In this document: piece after piece, positions 17,077 through 25,517 of the stretch
Layout: each line of letters opens with the position of its first letter
Position numbering within the stretch: the stretch's first letter is position 1
Source of the DNA: CAYUNE01 sp964446115
GTDB taxonomy: Bacteria; Desulfobacterota; Desulfobulbia; Desulfobulbales; Desulfobulbaceae
Assembly: GCA_964446115.1 (NCBI GenBank)
Contig: CAYUNE010000031.1
Span: 62,001-126,000, forward strand
Direction of reading: 5' to 3'
DNA: 64,000 nucleotides
Notes under the pieces: model-generated
What the model saw: the letters and a program-made list of their open reading frames with translations, nothing else
What the model was told of the DNA's origin: nothing
Databases searched by the model: none
Program-made: the position numbers and the translations under genes

Positions 17077-18822
17077 TCAGCGCCTGACTGCGGGTAGGGC
17101 GTATAGGTGCGTTGTGAGCTCCAGGATACCGGTCGGTACCGGTTGCCGGGAAGAACCGGCAAGGGCTCCATCGGCCTCCGGATCAGGATCAGAATCAGAA
17201 TTGGGGTCGCGACTGAAACCGGAATCAGGATCAGGATTGGGGTTTTCGGGGAAAGGGGTAACAACTATCTCATCCGCGGCCGGAATATCGGGGTCAGCGA
17301 CTGTTGCCGGATCCCCCTCATCCACGGGCGGATCGGCCACCGGGGAGGCAGGTATCAGCGGCACCGACCCCGTCTGGTCGTCACTTTCCGCTTCCCCGCC
17401 ATTCTCATTACCGGATACCTCTGTTTCGGGATCATCAACAAAAGGGGCGCCATCATCATCGTCGTCACCGGCTTCAATACCGGTCCGCCCGTCGGTTTCA
17501 TCATCCGGCCCCGGAGCCGGCGGCTCACCGGCTTCAGCGTCATCGTCCTGCAAAGGGAGCAAAGAATCGTTGCCGCCATCATCCGTCAGGGGCGGCTCCT
17601 CCCCGGCTTCGGCCCCGGGATCCGCAACCGACGCATCGTCCGTGTCGGAACTGGAGATATCCCCGGCAGGATCCCGGTTCCCGCTCTCATCGGTTTCCTC
17701 CGGCGGCTCCCGGAGAAGGGAATCTTCGTCCCCCGGTGGATTCGACTCGACACTCTCTCCTTCGTCCGGTCGGTCACCCCGGTCATCTTCGCCGGGTTCC
17801 AGGACGGGTTCCGCGGTTTCAGATGCCCCATCAATGGCATCGGGGTCCGCATCGGGGTCCCAGCCGGCAATTCGCGCCAGGATCCACCACATGGCATAGG
17901 CCTTGCGATTGGCGGTGATGTGCTGGCTGTTGTGGGCACCGTACACAACCCTGCCGTCCATGGGTCTCCGGTTCTCAAACCAGTCGGTTCCCAGAAGATG
18001 TTCGTCCTGCCAGTTGCGGTAAAAATCACCCCCTGTGGAAGAGTTGCCGTCATCACCGGCATCCGGCCAGGAGTTGCCCTCCAGGTCATGGGTATCGATA
18101 CTGTAGTAATCGAGGCAGAAATACCCATGGGTCCGACAGTATTCGGTGATGATTTCCGCCTGGTCTCCGGGCTTGCCGTCTCCCTCGTTATTGTTCTGGT
18201 TCGGATGACCGGTCATGAAAATAAAGGTGACCGGCACCGCGCGTTCCCCGGAGAGGAGCTTGCTGCCGTTGGGGCCGTAGCGGTCGATGAGGCTCTGCAT
18301 GCCCGGCAGATAGTTGCCGGCCACATCACGCCCGGCAATGTTGCACCAGGACCACATCACCACATTGATATCACGGTTGGCGGGATCATCAAGGTAGTTG
18401 GCGGTGAGCTCCACGAATGCGGTCTCATGGACGCTGAGATCCGAGGCGTCGGGAACATTGCGGTTATAGGGCCAGGTGTTGATGGCAAAATCGTGGAAGT
18501 CGAGCAGACCGTCGCCCTCCGTGCCGCTGGATGCGGTGGGCCGTCCCATGCTGGTGAACTTGACCCCGAAGAGGAGATCGTCGCCGGGCTTGTAGCCGGC
18601 CAGCCCGAGCATGCCGCGGGTGACGTGGGTACCGTGGGAGGTATGCTGATAGGCGATGTGCAACCCGGTTCGCGCCGCATCGATGTACTCCACCGGGATG
18701 GAACGCAGGACATCCTCGCGGGCGACTTCATGACCTGCGACATAGGTCGCCGCAAGGCCGGCATCATAAGACGCAAGCGGGAAAACGCCCAAAAAGATCG
18801 CGCAAAAAATATGCTTTTTCAT
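17077..18822 (-). CDS. Secreted SGNH-hydrolase-like protein with long acidic tail
   Basis: About 581 aa from the ATG at 18822, which gives a signal peptide (MKKHIFCAIFLGVFPLASYDAGLA). The globular half (to about residue 330) has features reminiscent of SGNH-type esterases: IAYQHTSHGTHVTRGM, WSWCNIAGRD, a TFIFMTGHPNQNN segment and a YYSIDTHDLEG segment. I could not assign a catalytic triad. The remaining 230 residues are a low-complexity Asp/Glu/Pro/Ser/Gly tail with stretches such as DPDADPDAIDG and DPDSDSDPDPEADG that could chelate calcium. No membrane or sorting helix ends it. It is 61 nt downstream of an M48 protease gene and upstream of the PEP-CTERM gene. Confidence 0.7.
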   Translation of the reverse strand: MKKHIFCAIFLGVFPLASYDAGLAATYVAGHEVAREDVLRSIPVEYIDAARTGLHIAYQHTSHGTHVTRGMLGLAGYKPGDDLLFGVKFTSMGRPTASSGTEGDGLLDFHDFAINTWPYNRNVPDASDLSVHETAFVELTANYLDDPANRDINVVMWSWCNIAGRDVAGNYLPGMQSLIDRYGPNGSKLLSGERAVPVTFIFMTGHPNQNNNEGDGKPGDQAEIITEYCRTHGYFCLDYYSIDTHDLEGNSWPDAGDDGNSSTGGDFYRNWQDEHLLGTDWFENRRPMDGRVVYGAHNSQHITANRKAYAMWWILARIAGWDPDADPDAIDGASETAEPVLEPGEDDRGDRPDEGESVESNPPGDEDSLLREPPEETDESGNRDPAGDISSSDTDDASVADPGAEAGEEPPLTDDGGNDSLLPLQDDDAEAGEPPAPGPDDETDGRTGIEAGDDDDDGAPFVDDPETEVSGNENGGEAESDDQTGSVPLIPASPVADPPVDEGDPATVADPDIPAADEIVVTPFPENPNPDPDSGFSRDPNSDSDPDPEADGALAGSSRQPVPTGILELTTHLYALPAVRR

Positions 18823-18883
18823 CGAGATAGACAAATAGTTCCAAAAAGTTTGGAAACAGGGAAAACAAGCATGGTCACGCAAT

Positions 18884-20365
18884 TCATCCCTCTTTTTCCA
18901 ATTCTCTGATCTTTTCCATTATCTCTTCCGCCTTGGCGGTCACCGCGGCCGGGGCGGCGTGATCATCCATGACCCGCTCCAGAAACCGTTTCGCCTGCTC
19001 CATTCTGCCCTCATAGAGGTGATACTGCGCCAGGGCAAGATGGCCTGCGGCAGTGCGTCCCAGGGAGGAGCGGACCCTGCCGAGCTCAAAGTAAACCCGC
19101 GAATACCGTGGCATGCCCGCAGCAACCTCCAGGTAGAGCTCCTCGGCCCGGGCAAGTCTGTTTTTTTTCACCAGGGCGCGGGCAAGGTGAAAGGCGGTAT
19201 AGAGATCGGTCCCGTCCTGTTGCCGCGCCCGGGAAAGCAGGTCCAGCGCCCGGTCCGTATCACCGCTTTGCAGTAGAATCCGGCCCTCGTCCGCCAGCAG
19301 AATGCCATGTCCCGGCAGCTCGGCCCGAACCTGCTCAAGCAGCTGCACAGCCCGTTGGGCCCGCAGTTCTCCGGCATACATCAGGGCCTGGCCGTAACGA
19401 GCCATGCTCCTGTGCAGATCATCACCATTGGGTGACGACAGCAGCGCGGCATAATACTTTCTGAGCTCCGGGGCGTCCTTGATCTCCGCCAGCAAACGAT
19501 ATTTCATCCGCAGGAAATCGAAGTCATCGGTCACACGATAGTAGCCGGGCTCATGCTGCTTATCGTCGAGATCAAGCAGAGACTGAACATAAAAAAGCCG
19601 GGCCTCGGGTTCGGGGTGGGTGAGCAGATAGGGAGGCACCTCGCCGCCCATGCGGTAACGAACAACCCGGCGCATGGTGCGCAGCATCCCCTCCATGGCA
19701 CGGGGGTTGCGGTGCATGGCCCGCATCCAGGAAAAGGAGAGCCGGTCCGCCTCTTCTTCGTCCAGACGGCTGAAGCGCAGGCTCAGGGTCTGACCGGCGG
19801 CCAGGCTGCCTGCCAGCAGCCCCTGGGAAAGGGCGGGATTACCCACGGCCAGGCTGCCCAGGGCCAGGGCCATGGTGCCGATGCCGATCTTGCGGTTCTT
19901 TTCCAGACGGGAGGCAAGGTGGCGACTGATGACATGGCCCACCTCATGGGCCATGACGCTCACCAGCTCATCTTCGCTTCCCATGGTCTCCACCAGACCG
20001 GAAAAGAGGAAGACAAGCCCGGAGGGGGCGGCAAAGGCGTTGAACTCCTTTTCCTTGATGAGAAAAAAGTGATACCGGTAGTATGAGGGCCCGGCAACCT
20101 CTAAAATCTCGGCGCCAAGCCGGTTGAGATACTGAGCGATGTCGGGATCGTCGAAAAGCCTGAACTGTTTACGCACCATGTACAGGAGCTTTTCGCCCAC
20201 CTTGCGCTCCTCTCCGATGGTGAGTCCGTGGGCGCTGGAGGATACCATGATCACCGCAACCACGAAAATCAGCAAAACCCTCGGCCAACCCGTCACTGCC
20301 ATCGAGAACCACCGGGGCCGGCCGGGGTCTTTTCTCACTTCCGGCGACTTCATATTTGCATTCAC
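18884..20365 (-). CDS. M48 metalloprotease with TPR tail (BepA-like)
   Basis: A 493-aa periplasmic zinc protease and probable chaperone for outer-membrane proteins. An N-terminal signal/anchor (about 22-46) is followed by the catalytic domain with HEVGH (H140, E141, H144) and the third ligand region EEEADRLSFSWM (about 203-212). From about residue 300 onward helical TPR-like repeats run to the end (GILLADEGRILLQSGDTDRALDLLSRARQ; TAFHLARALVKKNRLARAEELY). This matches BepA/YfgC architecture and length. It faces a divergent ABC-F gene across a 276-nt gap. Confidence 0.9.
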   Translation of the reverse strand: MNANMKSPEVRKDPGRPRWFSMAVTGWPRVLLIFVVAVIMVSSSAHGLTIGEERKVGEKLLYMVRKQFRLFDDPDIAQYLNRLGAEILEVAGPSYYRYHFFLIKEKEFNAFAAPSGLVFLFSGLVETMGSEDELVSVMAHEVGHVISRHLASRLEKNRKIGIGTMALALGSLAVGNPALSQGLLAGSLAAGQTLSLRFSRLDEEEADRLSFSWMRAMHRNPRAMEGMLRTMRRVVRYRMGGEVPPYLLTHPEPEARLFYVQSLLDLDDKQHEPGYYRVTDDFDFLRMKYRLLAEIKDAPELRKYYAALLSSPNGDDLHRSMARYGQALMYAGELRAQRAVQLLEQVRAELPGHGILLADEGRILLQSGDTDRALDLLSRARQQDGTDLYTAFHLARALVKKNRLARAEELYLEVAAGMPRYSRVYFELGRVRSSLGRTAAGHLALAQYHLYEGRMEQAKRFLERVMDDHAAPAAVTAKAEEIMEKIRELEKEG

Positions 20366-20469
20366 CGTTGTTTTGTCCTACATTTTCTCCCGGCGGATCG
20401 GTTTTCCACCGGAGGCTTTCCGGGGACGACGGCCGCCTGCGGCAATCACCCGCAGGACCGGGAAACCGG

Positions 20470-20479
20470 GACCGGTTAC
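20470..20479. promoter_or_regulatory. GACCGGTTAC half of the intergenic repeat element
   Basis: The minus strand reads GTAACCGGTC, the first ten bases of the TGTAACCGGTCACAGG element. It lies in the 276-nt gap between the divergent M48 protease and ABC-F genes. It is a weaker copy lacking the ACAGG half. Confidence 0.25.
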
Positions 20480-20641
20480 GGCAACCGGCTGCTAGCTCCC
20501 CGGGTGTTTACCTATACCTGCAGTCATTAAGTGATTGCAAGCGAACTCTTGACGAAACACAGAAAAATATCACTTTTTGCGGTGTTTCGCCCTTTTTCAT
20601 TACCATTCGCCCCCATCTCAGCCATCAACCAGACCGGAGAA

Positions 20642-22489
20642 ATGTCCGCCCTGCTCAGTTGCAAATCCCTGTCCAAGTCCTTTGGTGCCAGACCGTTGTT
20701 CAGCGGTATCGACTTCACCATCCATCCCGGTGAACGGCTGGGTCTCACCGGTCCCAACGGTTCGGGAAAATCCACCTTTCTCAAAATCCTCGCCGGTCTC
20801 ACCCCTCCCGATAACGGCACGGTGACGCGCCAAAAGCACCTGCGCTGTTCCTATCTGGAGCAGGACAGCTCCTTTGCGGACGACGCCCGCGTCGGCACCG
20901 TTCTCGCCCAGGCAATGGAGACCCTGGGACCTATGGAGGCGCAGCAGTATGCCCGGGTCAACGCTCTCCTCAACCGGGCCGGATTCAACGATCCTCAATG
21001 CCGGGTGGATTCCCTTTCCGGCGGCCGGCGAAAGATGCTTGCCATCTGCCGGGCCCTGGTCTGCCGGCCGGATCTCCTTCTCATGGACGAGCCCACCAAC
21101 CATCTGGATATCGCCTCCATTCTCCGGCTGGAAAAACTACTCACCGGCAGACTCCCGGAAAGTCCAAAGGCCTGCGTCATTGTCAGCCACGACCGCACCT
21201 TCCTCGAACATGTGGCCGATCAGATCATCGAGCTGTCGCAGGTCTATCCCCGGGGCTACCTGCGGGTCACCGGCGGGTATGACCGTTTTGTGGAAAAGAG
21301 AACAGAATTCCTGGAAAGCCGGCTCCGGGAGGAACAACGGCTGGCCAACCGGAGCCGACGCGAAAACGAATGGCTGCAGCGCGGCCCCAAGGCCCGCACC
21401 GGCAAGGCCAGATCCCGCATCGAGGCCGCCCATGAACTGCACAAACAACTCGCCGACGTCCGGCGGAGAAACCGTGCCGCCGGCACCATCCGGATGGACT
21501 TCGAGTCCACCGGCCGCAAGACCAGAAAACTGCTGGAGGCCCGCGGCCTCACCAAGGGGTACGACCGCCGCCCCCTTTTCAGTAACCTGGATATCACCCT
21601 GACACCGGGCAGCCGCCTGGGTCTTATGGGCGGCAACGGCTGCGGAAAAACAACCCTGATGCGACTGCTGGCCGCGGCCGGCGGAGAGGATGATTTGCGA
21701 CCGGACAGCGGGACGATCCGCGTGGCCCGAAACCTGCGAATCGTCTACTTCGCCCAGCAGCGGCAACAACTTCCTGCGGACATCACCCTGCGGCGCGCCC
21801 TGGCCCCGGAGGGCGACAGCGTCGTCTACCGCGGCCGAGGCATCCATGTCAACGGTTGGGCCCGGCGCTTTCTCTTTGAAAACGATCAGCTGGAAACGCC
21901 CTTGGGCAAACTCTCCGGCGGTGAACGGGCCCGGGTGCGCCTGGCCGACCTCATCCGCCGGCCGGCGGACATCCTGCTCCTGGACGAACCCACCAACGAT
22001 CTTGACATTCCCTCCCTGGAGGTGCTGGAGGAAAGTCTGCTCAGTTTTCCCGGGGCCCTGGTCCTGGTCACCCACGACCGCTACCTCCTGGACCGCCTCA
22101 CCCACCGCATTCTCGGATTTGACGGCAACGGCGGTGTCGAATACTATGCCGATTACCGCCAGTGGCTCGCCGCCACCAGCAGGAAACAGGGCCGACAGAG
22201 ACAAACGGCCCACGATTCCGGAAGAAAAAAACCAAGGAAAAAATCCCCGAAACCGGGAAAACTCTCCTACCTGGACCAGCGACTCTACGACGGCATGGAG
22301 GAATCCATCCTCGCCGCCGAGGAGGAAGCGGATCGCATCCGCACCCGCATGACCGACCCGCGGATCGCCGCAAATCCCGAAAAACTGGAGCAATGCTGGC
22401 TTCAACTGGCGGAGGTGGAAAAGAAGACGGCGGCCCTCTATGACACCTGGCAGAAACTGGAAGATAAAAAAAGGGGCCGACCAAAATAA
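20642..22489 (+). CDS. uup: ABC-F ATPase, Uup subfamily
   Basis: About 615 aa from the ATG at 20642 (MSALLSCKSLSKSFG), with GGAG just upstream. It has two ABC cassettes on one chain and no membrane domain. Cassette 1: Walker A GPNGSGKST, signature LSGGRRKM, Walker B LLMDEPTNHLD. Cassette 2: GGNGCGKTT, LSGGERARV, LLLDEPTNDLDI. The NDLD variant and the C-terminal charged coiled coil (about 535-615) point to Uup. The linker with RTGKARSRIEAAHELHKQL is the ABC-F P-site tRNA interaction motif region. ABC-F proteins act on ribosomes. Uup is also linked to transposon excision and DNA branch-point handling. Confidence 0.9.
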   Translation: MSALLSCKSLSKSFGARPLFSGIDFTIHPGERLGLTGPNGSGKSTFLKILAGLTPPDNGTVTRQKHLRCSYLEQDSSFADDARVGTVLAQAMETLGPMEAQQYARVNALLNRAGFNDPQCRVDSLSGGRRKMLAICRALVCRPDLLLMDEPTNHLDIASILRLEKLLTGRLPESPKACVIVSHDRTFLEHVADQIIELSQVYPRGYLRVTGGYDRFVEKRTEFLESRLREEQRLANRSRRENEWLQRGPKARTGKARSRIEAAHELHKQLADVRRRNRAAGTIRMDFESTGRKTRKLLEARGLTKGYDRRPLFSNLDITLTPGSRLGLMGGNGCGKTTLMRLLAAAGGEDDLRPDSGTIRVARNLRIVYFAQQRQQLPADITLRRALAPEGDSVVYRGRGIHVNGWARRFLFENDQLETPLGKLSGGERARVRLADLIRRPADILLLDEPTNDLDIPSLEVLEESLLSFPGALVLVTHDRYLLDRLTHRILGFDGNGGVEYYADYRQWLAATSRKQGRQRQTAHDSGRKKPRKKSPKPGKLSYLDQRLYDGMEESILAAEEEADRIRTRMTDPRIAANPEKLEQCWLQLAEVEKKTAALYDTWQKLEDKKRGRPK

Positions 22490-22500
22490 ATATTAAAGAT

Positions 22501-22529
22501 TTGCTTTCCCCACTCCGATGTATTATAAA
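22501..22529 (+). promoter_or_regulatory. Promoter for the cspA leader
   Basis: TTGCTT (22501-22506) and TATAAA (22524-22529) are separated by 17 bp, with transcription expected near 22536. This gives cspA a leader of about 190 nt, unusually long, as known for cold-shock genes. Confidence 0.6.
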
Positions 22530-22535
22530 GGAAAA

Positions 22536-22623
22536 TATACGTAGTGTCTGTCAGGAGCTTGAAAAAATACATACATTTAAGTTGACCGCACGATCTCTAC
22601 ATTGGAAAGTGCGGTTTTTTTTT
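22536..22623 (+). ncRNA. Candidate short RNA or attenuator in the cspA leader
   Basis: Between the promoter at 22501 and cspA lies a complete intrinsic terminator: ACCGCAC (22585-22591) pairs with GTGCGGT (22609-22615), followed by nine T residues to 22623. Transcription from this promoter would therefore give an 88-nt RNA unless it reads through into cspA. Csp proteins are known antiterminators, so an attenuator responding to CspA is a reasonable inference. A free-standing small RNA, or terminator of the preceding uup gene, are alternatives. Confidence 0.5.
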
Positions 22624-22723
22624 CAATCAACGGCGGACGGTGATACCGGTCTCATTCTCTTCCGAATCAGGCCAAATGTTAAATGGTTCCCGCGGGGAAT
22701 CAAGTACAAAGGAGTACGGAAAA

Positions 22724-22924
22724 GTGGCTGAAGGTACAGTAAAATGGTTTAATTCCTCAAAAGGTTATGGCTTTATTTCTCAAGACGACGGCGACGACAT
22801 TTTTGTCCACTACTCTGCCATCAAGGCGGAAGGATACAAATCCCTCGACGAAGGCGCCCGGGTGCAGTTCGATGTGGTCGACGGCCCCAAAGGTCCCGCC
22901 GCCGACAATGTCGAGCAGCTCTGA
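22724..22924 (+). CDS. cspA: Cold-shock protein, CspA family
   Basis: A 66-aa single OB-fold nucleic-acid chaperone: VAEGTVKWFNSSKGYGFISQ, then DDGDDIFVHYSAIKAEGYKSL. RNP1 (KGYGFI) and RNP2 (DIFVHYS) are intact. The start is GTG at 22724, preceded by AAAGGAG at 9 nt; an ATG further upstream would add a non-conserved 28-residue extension. The long leader with a terminator is described separately. A second terminator follows the gene. Confidence 0.93.
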   Translation: MAEGTVKWFNSSKGYGFISQDDGDDIFVHYSAIKAEGYKSLDEGARVQFDVVDGPKGPAADNVEQL

Positions 22925-22992
22925 TTCATCCGCACAGCATCTCCGATGGGATTGATTATCCCCTCCGGAGTTCAGCGTAGAATCCCGGCCCC

Positions 22993-23016
22993 GCCCCGTG
23001 CGGGGCCTTTTTTTTT
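22993..23016 (+). terminator. Terminator after cspA
   Basis: GCCCC-GTGC-GGGGC hairpin (22993-23006) followed by nine T residues, about 70 nt downstream of the cspA stop. Confidence 0.85.
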
Positions 23017-23212
23017 GCACGCCCCGCTAGCGGCCGCCCTCCCCCCGATCCCCCGCCTCACCACCCTGTCCCTCTCCACTTTCCGCTATGGAAAAAAACG
23101 GCAGCCGCCGAAAAGAAGAACAGCGATATTCGTCGGAGATGACGGATGGAACGAGACCGGGGCATTACACATCCCCGCTGCTTATCTCCACCTGGGACAA
23201 AGAGGTAATATC

Positions 23213-23563
23213 ATGCGAGAAAACAGACGCAATCTGCGGGTACGACTGAAAGGTGTCGTCGCCGACCTGACCTTCACCAAAAGCGGCAGAACCATCAACA
23301 ACGTCAAGGATATGAGCCTCAGCGGCATCTTTGTGGAAGGTGTTTCCGGCATCGAGGTCAACGAGCGCTGCCGGGTGCATCTGAAGGGCTGGAAAAATCC
23401 CATCGACTTCATCTCCAACGTCGCCCGGGTGGACCGCAAGGGCGTGGGTCTCCGCTTTCTCGATATCAGCTACGATACCTGTGAGCTCCTGCGCACCCTC
23501 ATGCTCTACAAGGCGGAAAATCCCCTGGAAGCCGCCGAGCTCTTTCAGGAATCCTGCGCCTGA
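23213..23563 (+). CDS. PilZ-domain protein (cyclic-di-GMP receptor candidate)
   Basis: A 116-aa protein consisting of little more than one PilZ domain. The c-di-GMP motif is visible: basic RRNLRVRLK near residues 4-12 (RxxxR-like), then DMSLSGIFVEG (DxSxxG), followed by beta strands GVGLRFLDIS. The ATG at 23213 is preceded by AGAGGT. It stands alone between cspA and the SOS operon, so its output partner is unknown; single-domain PilZ proteins usually regulate motility, adhesion or polysaccharide export. Confidence 0.8.
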   Translation: MRENRRNLRVRLKGVVADLTFTKSGRTINNVKDMSLSGIFVEGVSGIEVNERCRVHLKGWKNPIDFISNVARVDRKGVGLRFLDISYDTCELLRTLMLYKAENPLEAAELFQESCA

Positions 23564-23593
23564 GTATAATAACGAACTCCCCCTCCCCCGCCT

Positions 23594-23611
23594 AAATGTA
23601 TATTGACATTT
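23594..23611. promoter_or_regulatory. LexA2 operator 1
   Basis: AAATGT-ATATTG-ACATTT is a perfect dyad with a 6-bp spacer. It overlaps the -35 hexamer of the lexA promoter. Together with operator 2 it defines a motif (A)AATGT-N6-ACATT(T). Confidence 0.75.
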
Positions 23612-23631
23612 CCCGGGTACCGCAGTATCCT
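23603..23631 (+). promoter_or_regulatory. lexA2-imuB-dnaE2 promoter
   Basis: TTGACA (23603-23608), a 17-bp spacer, and TATCCT (23626-23631). Transcription should begin near 23638, inside operator 2, giving a leader of about 23 nt before the lexA ATG. Confidence 0.75.
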
Positions 23632-23633
23632 GG

Positions 23634-23649
23634 AATGTAAATATACATT
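23634..23649. promoter_or_regulatory. LexA2 operator 2
   Basis: AATGT-AAATAT-ACATT, same half-sites and spacing as operator 1, centres 39 bp apart. It covers the predicted transcription start. The two outer arms (CCTAAATGTATA and TATACATTTAGG) also form a larger inverted repeat around the promoter. Confidence 0.75.
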
Positions 23650-23660
23650 TAGGCGGAAAC

Positions 23661-24293
23661 ATGGACCTCACCGACAGACAGCACCATTTTTTTGATTACC
23701 TGCGACATTATCTGCACGACCATGGCCGGGCTCCCAGCCTGCGGCAGGCGGCCGCCGATCTGGGAATAAGCCACACGGCTGTGGCCCAGCTGATCGGCCA
23801 GCTGGAAAAAAAGGGGATCATCGCCCGGCAGGGTCGCTACAGCCGCTCCATCCGCATTCTCCCACCGCAACCGGCCGCAGACAGGCCGCCGTCGCAGAAA
23901 AGTGTTCCCATCGTCGGCCGCATCACCGCCGGGTTGCCCATCTATGCCCAGCAGGAATATGACGGCTCCGTACTGGTGGACGCCACCCTCTTCCCCGGCG
24001 ACAACCTCTTCTGTCTACGCATCCAGGGCGACTCCATGCAGGGCGCCGGTATCCTCGACAACGACCTGGTAATCTGCCGACCACGCCGGTACGCGGAAAA
24101 CGGCGAAATCGTCGCCGTACTCATCCAGGGGGAGGAGGCCACGGTCAAGCGATTTTTCCGGGAAGGCGACCAGATAGAACTCCGGCCGGAGAACGATCTC
24201 TACCCGCCCGGGCGCTACTGCCTTGCCGACATTCTCATCCAGGGCAAGGTGATCGGTGTAATCCGCGCCGATGCCGGCGCCTTCGGTCCATAA
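23661..24293 (+). CDS. lexA: LexA repressor (self-cleaving, cassette-linked copy)
   Basis: A 210-aa SOS repressor. An N-terminal winged helix (about 1-65, APSLRQAAADLGISHTAVAQLIGQLEKKG) is followed by an S24 peptidase domain with cleavage site Ala90-Gly91 (GRITAGLP), catalytic Ser125 (QGDSMQGAGI) and Lys163 (EEATVKRFF). Cleavage after RecA activation is expected to derepress its targets. The gene sits directly behind two AATGT-N6-ACATT operators, and AGGCGG precedes the ATG. It is followed by imuB after 39 nt, so it appears to control its own mutagenesis cassette. Confidence 0.93.
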   Translation: MDLTDRQHHFFDYLRHYLHDHGRAPSLRQAAADLGISHTAVAQLIGQLEKKGIIARQGRYSRSIRILPPQPAADRPPSQKSVPIVGRITAGLPIYAQQEYDGSVLVDATLFPGDNLFCLRIQGDSMQGAGILDNDLVICRPRRYAENGEIVAVLIQGEEATVKRFFREGDQIELRPENDLYPPGRYCLADILIQGKVIGVIRADAGAFGP

Positions 24294-24332
24294 CGGGAAA
24301 ACTGGCCATGGACGAAGGGCAAGAGGCAACCC

Positions 24333-25517
24333 ATGCGCAATCGTTCCATCATCCATCTCAATTTCACCGATTTTGCCGTGGCCGTGGAACGTCTGCAGGA
24401 CCGTAGCCTGCGGCGCGTTCCCGTCATTGTCGCCCCCGTGGCAGCGGCCCGGACCCTGGTCCACGACATGAGCGAGGAGGCCTACCTGGACGGGGTGCGC
24501 AAGGGCATGCCCCTGGAAAGGGCACGCCGCTACTGCCGCCGGGCCCGCATCGTGGCCCCGCAACCGCTGCTCTACCGGCGGGTCATGCGCGCCGTGGCAC
24601 AGCGGGCGGCAACATACACCCCCCTGGTCGAACCGGGCCCCGACGACGGCCACCTCTTCCTCGATGTCAGCGGCAGCAGCCGTCTCTTCGGCCCGGCCCG
24701 GGACATTGCCCATCATCTGCGACGGCGTCTGCTCCGGGACCTGGAACTGGAACCGATCTGGACCCTGGCCACCAACAAACTGGTTGCCAAGGCCGCCTCG
24801 CGCCTGGTGCGGCCCCTGGGTGAATATATCGTTGATCCGGGAGATGAACGCGCCTTTCTGGCACCGCTGCCCCTGGGTCTGCTGCCCGGCCTGCGGGACA
24901 ATGAAATCCGCCGGCTGGCCGAATTCAACCTGGAGCGGATCGGCCAGCTGGCGCAACTGAGCCGCGGCCAGTTGCGGATCATCTTCCAGCGCCGCGCCGA
25001 TTTTCTCTATTGCGCCGGCCGCGGCCTGGACGAAACCCCGGTGCAACCTGAGAAAGGCGCCGACAATCGTATCATCCGCTCCCACCGGTTCCACACCGAT
25101 ACCGACGATCCCGCAGCTCTCCGGGCCGTTCTCTGCCGCCAGGTCCATGACATCGGCGCCCTTCTCAGGCAGCGGCAGCAACTCTCCAGGCGGGTCGGCG
25201 TGCGGCTGATCCACTGCGACGGCCGCAGCATCACCCGTCAGGCAACGGTGAAAAACGGCACGGACAACGATTTTGTCCTGCGCCGCCTGGCCGCAACCGC
25301 GCTCACCCGTGCCCTCCGGCGCCGCATCCGCATCCGTTGCTGTATCCTGATCTGCGACCGTTTACTGCCCCGCTCGCCGCAACAGACTCTCTTCCGGCTC
25401 ACCTCCGACAAGCAACGCCGGGAGCAAAAAATTCTCCGGGCCATGGACCTGGTGCGCCGCCGCTACGGCGGCGATGCCATCGGCCTGGGCTCCGCAGGCA
25501 CCACAGGTGTGTCATGA
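24333..25517 (+). CDS. imuB: ImuB-like inactive Y-family polymerase homologue
   Basis: A 394-aa Y-family polymerase homologue that looks catalytically dead. Where active enzymes have the first metal-binding Asp (VDFDYFYA), this protein has Asn10 (IHLNFTDFAVAVE). Where they have the Asp-Glu pair (SIDEAYLD), it has Gly106-His107 (PDDGHLFLDVSGSSRLFG). The latter block closely resembles ImuB, the adaptor of DnaE2 translesion synthesis. It is shorter than typical ImuB (about 480-530 aa). Its stop overlaps the dnaE2 start as ATGA. A separate imuA is missing between lexA and this gene. Confidence 0.88.
   Translation: MRNRSIIHLNFTDFAVAVERLQDRSLRRVPVIVAPVAAARTLVHDMSEEAYLDGVRKGMPLERARRYCRRARIVAPQPLLYRRVMRAVAQRAATYTPLVEPGPDDGHLFLDVSGSSRLFGPARDIAHHLRRRLLRDLELEPIWTLATNKLVAKAASRLVRPLGEYIVDPGDERAFLAPLPLGLLPGLRDNEIRRLAEFNLERIGQLAQLSRGQLRIIFQRRADFLYCAGRGLDETPVQPEKGADNRIIRSHRFHTDTDDPAALRAVLCRQVHDIGALLRQRQQLSRRVGVRLIHCDGRSITRQATVKNGTDNDFVLRRLAATALTRALRRRIRIRCCILICDRLLPRSPQQTLFRLTSDKQRREQKILRAMDLVRRRYGGDAIGLGSAGTTGVS

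Noticed and set aside
21137..22405. A 422-codon open frame opposite the Uup gene
   Set aside because: No motif, no ribosome site, and complementary to clear ABC cassettes.
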